The notes under the pieces are model-generated. The model was not told where the DNA came from. It made no database searches and worked only from the letters and a program-made list of their open reading frames with translations. Both the position numbers and the translations under genes were made by a program. From positions 1 through 9,460 of the forward strand of contig JAISUQ010000019.1 of assembly GCA_031272005.1 (NCBI GenBank): a stretch of 9,460 bases of DNA, read 5' to 3'. The DNA comes from Coriobacteriales bacterium (GTDB lineage Bacteria; Actinomycetota; Coriobacteriia; Coriobacteriales; UBA8131). Below are positions 5,958 through 9,460 of the stretch, piece by piece; the first letter of the stretch is position 1, and each line of letters starts with the position of its first letter.

Positions 5958-6710
5958 ATGGCTGGTCGGATTGAGGGCAAGGTCGCCCTGGTGACCGGTG
6001 CCGGCAACGGCATGGGTCTGGAGACTGTCAAACGTTTTGTGGAGGAAGGCGCCAGGGTCGTGGCCGCCGACATCCGCGCTGATGATCTGGAGCAATGGCA
6101 AGGTGTGGACGGCGTTGTGCCGATTGTCGCCGACGTCATGCAACAATCCGACATCGATAAAATGATGGCGGCGGCCATCCAGAACTTCGGCGAGTTGGAA
6201 GTGGTCTGCAACATCGCCGGCATGAACGACCTCAGCTACCCGCTGCTGGACACCGATGATGAGCGCTGGGACCGCATCCTGGACTTGGACCTCAAGGCGC
6301 CGTTTCGCATCTGCCGGGCGGCCGTTCCGCTGATGATTGAGCGCGGTGGCGGCTCGATCATCAACATCGGCTCCTATGCCGCCCTGCGCGGCAACCATGG
6401 CCCCAGCTACACGGCAGCCAAGGCCGGCCTGGCCGGGTTGACCAAAAGCATCGCCTTCGGTTACGTGGAGAACAACGTCCGCTGCAACATCATCCATCCC
6501 GGTGGCATGCGCACCAACATCGGTGAGCACTCCGGTGGCGCCTATCACCCCGCCCAGGCCAAACTCTCCAAGATCTGCGCCGCCATGCCGGTAATGTGCT
6601 ATGCTGACCCCAGAGAAATCGCCAACGCCTGCCTGTTCTTGGCCAGTGACGACGCCAAGCTGATTACCGGGGCGGAGTTGAGCGTGGATCTGGGTATGTC
6701 GGTCTGTTGA
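5958..6710 (+). CDS. Short-chain dehydrogenase/reductase (SDR), FabG-like, probably NAD-dependent
   Basis: This is a 250-residue classical SDR with a strong ribosome site (GGAGG, 6 bases before ATG). The cofactor loop is TGAGNGMG (14-21). Asp38 ends the second strand (VVAADIR), which in this family favours NAD(H) over NADP(H). The NNAG motif reads NIAG (85-88). The catalytic residues are Ser139, Tyr151 and Lys155 (GSYAALRGNHGPSYTAAK, 138-155). The PG motif and Thr lie at HPGGMRT (180-186). The residue aligned with the usual catalytic Asn, in the segment before the central helix, is Asp111 (ILDLDLKAPF). It should oxidise an alcohol or reduce a ketone in the cytosol; annotation pipelines would often call it 3-oxoacyl-ACP reductase, but no fatty-acid genes surround it, so I leave the substrate open. 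It is likely controlled by the TetR-type regulator upstream and cotranscribed with slyD, 16 bases downstream. Confidence 0.9.
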   Translation: MAGRIEGKVALVTGAGNGMGLETVKRFVEEGARVVAADIRADDLEQWQGVDGVVPIVADVMQQSDIDKMMAAAIQNFGELEVVCNIAGMNDLSYPLLDTDDERWDRILDLDLKAPFRICRAAVPLMIERGGGSIINIGSYAALRGNHGPSYTAAKAGLAGLTKSIAFGYVENNVRCNIIHPGGMRTNIGEHSGGAYHPAQAKLSKICAAMPVMCYADPREIANACLFLASDDAKLITGAELSVDLGMSVC

Positions 6711-6726
6711 TATTGGAGGGTCTGGG

Positions 6727-7275
6727 ATGGTGGATGCCGGGCGTAAGGCCGTGGTCAATTACATCGGTCGGCTGACGGATGGCACGGAGTTTGATAACAG
6801 CTATAAGAACGGCCAGCCGCTGACCTTCATCGTCGGCTCGCGTCAGGTCATACCAGGCTTCGATAAAGCCGTCAGCGAAATGGCAGTGGGGGAGAAGCGG
6901 CGGGTGCTGATCCCGGCGGCGGAAGCCTATGGTGCCTACGACGAAAAGCTGGTGGAGACGGTGCCGCTGGAGGGCTTTCCCAACGCTGAACAGCTGCCGG
7001 TGGGCGAGTACATCGTCTTCTCCACGCCAGCTGGTCCGATGCGGGTCAAGGTGGTCAAGATCGAGGACGGTCTGATTCACTTCGACCACAACCACCAGCT
7101 GGCCGGCCAGGACCTGGACTTCGAGCTGGAGTTGGTCGAGGTCCCCGGTGTCAGCGGCTCGCTGATCGAAAACGAGCTCTACAACACCGGCACCTGCGAT
7201 TGCGGCTGCGACGAACTGCGCGAGCAGCTGGGCGGCACGCATCCCCACGACCACCATCACCACCACATCCACTGA
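6727..7275 (+). CDS. slyD: FKBP-type peptidyl-prolyl cis-trans isomerase, SlyD-like, with His/Cys metal tail
   Basis: This 182-residue protein has GGAGG 7 bases before its ATG. An FKBP domain (about 5-70 and 120-140) shows YIGRLTDGTEFDNS (12-25), VIPGFDKAV (41-49) and AEAYGAYDE (65-73). The flap is replaced by an inserted chaperone domain (about 72-120), as in SlyD. The domain closes with HNHQLAGQDLDFELELVEV (121-139). The tail carries CDCGC (157-161) and a His-rich end (His172, 174, 176-180, 182), which in SlyD binds nickel and other divalent metals. SlyD folds proteins in the cytosol and helps deliver nickel to hydrogenase in E. coli. Here it appears to be the second gene of the dehydrogenase operon. 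No nickel-enzyme gene is visible in the window. Confidence 0.92.
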   Translation: MVDAGRKAVVNYIGRLTDGTEFDNSYKNGQPLTFIVGSRQVIPGFDKAVSEMAVGEKRRVLIPAAEAYGAYDEKLVETVPLEGFPNAEQLPVGEYIVFSTPAGPMRVKVVKIEDGLIHFDHNHQLAGQDLDFELELVEVPGVSGSLIENELYNTGTCDCGCDELREQLGGTHPHDHHHHHIH

Positions 7276-7288
7276 GGCCGCCCCGGCC
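7276..7288 (+). other. Small GC hairpin directly after the slyD stop
   Basis: GGCCG-CCC-CGGCC begins on the base after the TGA. The 5-bp stem is perfect but no T-run follows, so termination is not assured. The murI promoter lies about 55 bases downstream. Confidence 0.3.
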
Positions 7289-7340
7289 ATCGGGAGCTCA
7301 GGTATTCAAGCCGGAGTGGCCGCCGCCTTCTGGTGGGGCG

Positions 7341-7349
7341 TGGTATACT
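7341..7349 (+). promoter_or_regulatory. Extended -10 promoter placing the murI transcript start at its ATG
   Basis: TGGTATACT is a TGn-extended -10 box (TATACT at 7344-7349). Seven bases separate it from ATG 7357, so transcription would start at or next to the start codon. No good -35 is seen, as is common for extended -10 promoters. No Shine-Dalgarno-like sequence lies between the box and the ATG, which fits a leaderless mRNA. Confidence 0.5.
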
Positions 7350-7356
7350 GGCGGGT

Positions 7357-8325
7357 ATGGAAAATACCTCCCAGGGAAGTCATTCAGAGCATATTGCCAC
7401 TCGCCCGATCGGGGTCTTCGATTCCGGTATCGGCGGGCTGACTGTGACCCGCGAGCTGGCCGCCCGGCTGCCGCAGGAATCCATCGTCTATCTGGGCGAT
7501 ACCCTGCGCTGCCCCTATGGGCCCAGGCCGCTGCCGGAGATTCGCAGCTTCGCCCGTCAGATCGCCGCCTGGCTGGCCTGCCAGCAGGTCAAGCTGATTG
7601 TCATCGCCTGTAACTCAGCCACCGCAGCTGCGCTGGAGGACATCCAACGCACTTCACCGGTGCCGGTGCTCGGCGTCATCGAACCGGGGGCGCGGGCGGC
7701 TGTGCAAGCCACCACTGCCCGCCGAGTGGGGGTCATCGGCACCCAGGCCACCATCGACTCCGGCGTCTATACCCAGGCCATCCGCAGCATGGATGCCGGC
7801 ATCACCGTCTTCTCTACCGCCACGCCACGCTTTGTGGAGATGGTCGAGCAGGGCCTGCGCTTAGGCGACAGCTTCATCGAGGACATCACTGCCGAGGCCT
7901 CGCGGGTCTACATCCGCCCGGCCTTCCAGGAGATTGCCCGCGATTACCTCAATCCGCTCAAGCGCTGCGGTATCGACACCCTGGTGCTGGGCTGCACCCA
8001 CTACCCGCTGCTGGCGCCGTTGATCTCCCAGATCATCGGCGCCCAGGTGCAGATCATCTCCAGCGCTGAGGAGACCGCCCGGGATGTGGCTGAGACGCTC
8101 AGGCGGCGTGGTCAGCTGGCGCCGGAGGGCAACCAGCCAGTCTACCGTTTCGCCACCACTTCGCCGGATTTGACGGACTTCGCGGCTTTAGGCAGCGCCA
8201 TCCTCTCCCGGTCGGTGCCTGACCCGGAATACGTGCCGATTGAGGAGTTGCAAGCGCTCGTCGCTGCGTACAGCGCCCCGGCGCAGCCGCAGACCTTGCC
8301 ATTACCTTCGGCTCTGGCCAGTTAA
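7357..8325 (+). CDS. murI: Glutamate racemase
   Basis: This 322-residue protein converts L-glutamate to D-glutamate for peptidoglycan in the cytosol without a cofactor. Motifs in order: PIGVFDSGIGGLTV (17-30) with catalytic-site Asp22, GDTLRCPYG (47-55), the first catalytic Cys85 in VIACNSATAAALE (82-94), GVIEPGARAA (106-115), TPRFVEMVEQG (156-166), and the second catalytic Cys213 in LGCTHYPLL (211-219). Both cysteines are present, so it should be active. About 16 residues precede the conserved start and a Pro/Ala-rich tail (about 305-322) follows the domain, making it longer than the usual 260-290. I chose ATG 7357 over GTG 7333 because the latter lies upstream of the -10 box. It heads a block with rph and rdgB, an order seen in both Bacillota and Actinomycetota. 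Confidence 0.95.
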   Translation: MENTSQGSHSEHIATRPIGVFDSGIGGLTVTRELAARLPQESIVYLGDTLRCPYGPRPLPEIRSFARQIAAWLACQQVKLIVIACNSATAAALEDIQRTSPVPVLGVIEPGARAAVQATTARRVGVIGTQATIDSGVYTQAIRSMDAGITVFSTATPRFVEMVEQGLRLGDSFIEDITAEASRVYIRPAFQEIARDYLNPLKRCGIDTLVLGCTHYPLLAPLISQIIGAQVQIISSAEETARDVAETLRRRGQLAPEGNQPVYRFATTSPDLTDFAALGSAILSRSVPDPEYVPIEELQALVAAYSAPAQPQTLPLPSALAS

Positions 8326-8339
8326 GGAGATAAGCTAGT

Positions 8340-9050
8340 ATGCTATCAAACCGTTCGGATAATCGCGCCAACGACCAGTTGCGGCCGGTCAGCTTGGAGC
8401 GCGGATACCTGAAAAACGCCTATGGGTCCTGTCTGGTCAGCTTCGGCGATACCCGGGTGCTCTGCGCTGCCAGCATCGATGAGAGCGTGCCGGTCTGGCG
8501 CAAGGGCTCCGGGCAGGGCTGGGTGACGGCCGAATACGCGATGCTGCCGGCCTCCACCACCACCCGGACCCGCCGTGAGATTCACGGCCAACAGGGGCGC
8601 ACGCTGGAGATCCAGCGCCTGATTGGCCGCTCGCTGAGGGCGGTGGTCGATTTGCGGGCTTTGGGTGAGATTACCGTGACTTTGGATTGCGACGTCCTCC
8701 AGGCCGATGGCGGCACCCGCACCGCCGCCATCTGTGGCGCCTGGCTGGCGTTGCGTGACGCCCTGGAGGTCTGGCGCCAGGCCGGCAAGCTGACGGCCAG
8801 TCCACTGTTCGGCCAGGTCGCGGCGGTAAGTGTGGGCTTGGTCGCCGGCCAGGTGCTCCTGGACCTGGATTACCGCGAGGACTCCAAAGCCGAAATCGAT
8901 ATGAATCTGGTAATGACCAACGCCGGAGAGTTCGTCGAGTTGCAGGGTACTGGCGAGCGCACCACCTTCGACCGGGCCCGTCTCAACGAGTTGCTGGATG
9001 CCGGCACCGCCGGCCTGCAGCAGCTGTTGGCCCTGCAACTGCAAGCCTGA
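8340..9050 (+). CDS. rph: Ribonuclease PH
   Basis: This 236-residue protein is a phosphate-dependent 3'-5' exoribonuclease that trims tRNA 3' ends in the cytosol, acting as a hexamer in known cases. It opens with NDQLRPVSLERGYLKNAYGS (11-30). Other hallmarks are GQGWVTAEYAMLP (58-70), QQGRTLEIQRLIGRSLR (84-100), the phosphate-binding DCDVLQADGGTRTAA (116-130) with Arg127, and LDLDYREDSKAEIDMN (174-189) with catalytic Asp181 and Asp187. Its length is normal for the family. Its ribosome site (GGAG at 8326-8329) touches the murI stop and the gene begins 14 bases after it, so the two are surely cotranscribed. The first residues (RSDNR) replace the usual RPDGR but keep the charged pattern. Confidence 0.97.
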   Translation: MLSNRSDNRANDQLRPVSLERGYLKNAYGSCLVSFGDTRVLCAASIDESVPVWRKGSGQGWVTAEYAMLPASTTTRTRREIHGQQGRTLEIQRLIGRSLRAVVDLRALGEITVTLDCDVLQADGGTRTAAICGAWLALRDALEVWRQAGKLTASPLFGQVAAVSVGLVAGQVLLDLDYREDSKAEIDMNLVMTNAGEFVELQGTGERTTFDRARLNELLDAGTAGLQQLLALQLQA

Positions 9051-9071
9051 AATGTCCTGCCCGATGGCCCG

Positions 9072-9088
9072 GCGGTCGAGTCGACCGC
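9072..9088. repeat. 17-bp inverted repeat between rph and rdgB
   Basis: GCGGTCGA-G-TCGACCGC is a perfect inverted repeat around one central base. As RNA it would form a 6-bp stem with a GAGUC loop. No T-run follows, so it is not a clear terminator. It lies in the 112-base gap between rph and rdgB, which otherwise shows no promoter. Confidence 0.55.
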
Positions 9089-9162
9089 TGTGTCCGCTGA
9101 CTGATTCCGCAGGCGCCCGGACCTGGAGCAGCCCGAAGCGCCCGCCCGAGTAGAGAGAAGCC

Positions 9163-9460
9163 ATGAGTCCCGACAGCCAACATACCGTTGTCGTTGCCAC
9201 CCATAACGCCCATAAACTGGCGGAAATCCAGGACATCCTGGCCGGCAGTGGCCTGCGTTTTGTCAGCCTGGCGCAGCTCGGGCAGATCAAAGCGCCCGTG
9301 GAGGACGCCGACAGCTTCAAGGGCAACGCTGTGATTAAGGCCCAGGCGGCTGCAGCGGCCACCGGCCTGCCGGCACTGGCCGATGATTCCGGCCTGGTAG
9401 TCGATGCCCTGAATGGGGCTCCGGGTGTGCTGTCGGCGCGCTATGCCGGTGAAGCGGCCA
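9163..9460 (+). CDS. rdgB: XTP/dITP pyrophosphatase, RdgB/HAM1 family (partial, runs off the window)
   Basis: Frame from ATG 9163 stays open to the window edge, giving the first 99 residues of a protein that is normally near 200. The start is well fixed because an in-frame TAG lies at 9151-9153, only 9 bases upstream. The ribosome site is a modest GAGAG run. The opening VVVATHNAHKLAEIQDIL (residues 9-26) matches the family's nucleotide-binding start (T/S-x-N-x-x-K), and ADDSGLVVDALNGAPGVLSA matches its central DDSGLxVxAL-GxPGxxSA motif, which contains the metal-binding acidic residues. It hydrolyses non-canonical purine triphosphates (XTP, ITP, dITP) to monophosphates and keeps them out of DNA and RNA. 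Position after rph is the common order in many bacteria. Confidence 0.95.
   Translation, partial: MSPDSQHTVVVATHNAHKLAEIQDILAGSGLRFVSLAQLGQIKAPVEDADSFKGNAVIKAQAAAAATGLPALADDSGLVVDALNGAPGVLSARYAGEAA

Noticed and set aside
5901..6758. Open frame of 285 codons on the - strand opposite the dehydrogenase
   Set aside because: It covers the dehydrogenase promoter and gene in antisense and shows a His/Asp/Gly-rich composition with no known motif.
7333..7356. GTG 7333 as murI start
   Set aside because: It lies upstream of the TATACT box and has no ribosome site; ATG 7357 fits both the promoter and family N-termini better.
8346..9362. Long open frame of 338 codons on the - strand across rph and rdgB
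   Set aside because: It lies opposite two clear genes, has no recognisable motif, and its composition is that of an antisense frame in GC-rich DNA.

Overview
The window is a GC-rich stretch with nine protein genes, all on the + strand and closely packed. Two are cut by the window edges. I see no insertion sequence, tRNA, rRNA, CRISPR array or phage gene. An anaerobe is suggested by the first gene, which looks like the electron-transfer subunit of a molybdopterin enzyme related to pyrogallol-phloroglucinol transhydroxylase. The high GC content, a TTG start, strong GGAGG ribosome sites, an apparently leaderless gene and a murI-rph-rdgB block would fit a GC-rich Gram-positive anaerobe (Coriobacteriia or a GC-rich member of the Bacillota). 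The sequence alone does not settle the taxonomy.

Layout. Positions 1-297 hold the end of the iron-sulfur subunit. After a 155-base gap with two related GC-rich hairpins comes a 478-residue MFS transporter (453-1889). A promoter at 1966-1993 leads into pntA and pntB (2050-5059), a complete proton-translocating NAD(P) transhydrogenase. Next is a TetR-type regulator (5188-5751), then a 206-base gap rich in symmetric elements: two stem-loops with the same loop, a TGCAATTGCA palindrome, a strong TTGACA-17-TTAAAT promoter, and an inverted repeat at the expected transcription start. This promoter should drive a short-chain dehydrogenase (5958-6710) and a SlyD-type peptidyl-prolyl isomerase with a His/Cys tail (6727-7275). 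Last comes a housekeeping block: murI (7357-8325, probably leaderless), rph (8340-9050) and the start of rdgB (9163 onwards).

How the genes may work together. PntAB makes NADPH from NADH using the proton gradient. The regulator, its symmetric sites and the dehydrogenase look like a small regulated redox unit of unknown substrate. The transporter lies just downstream of a molybdoenzyme subunit and could move that enzyme's substrate or product, but nothing in the sequence proves this. MurI supplies D-glutamate for the cell wall, Rph trims tRNA 3' ends and RdgB removes damaged purine nucleotides.

Most of the window is recognisable and conventional. The points most worth a second look are the regulatory gap between the regulator and the dehydrogenase, the altered active-site residue of the dehydrogenase, the leaderless murI arrangement and the molybdoenzyme-transporter pairing. 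I did not find convincing evidence of an entirely new system.
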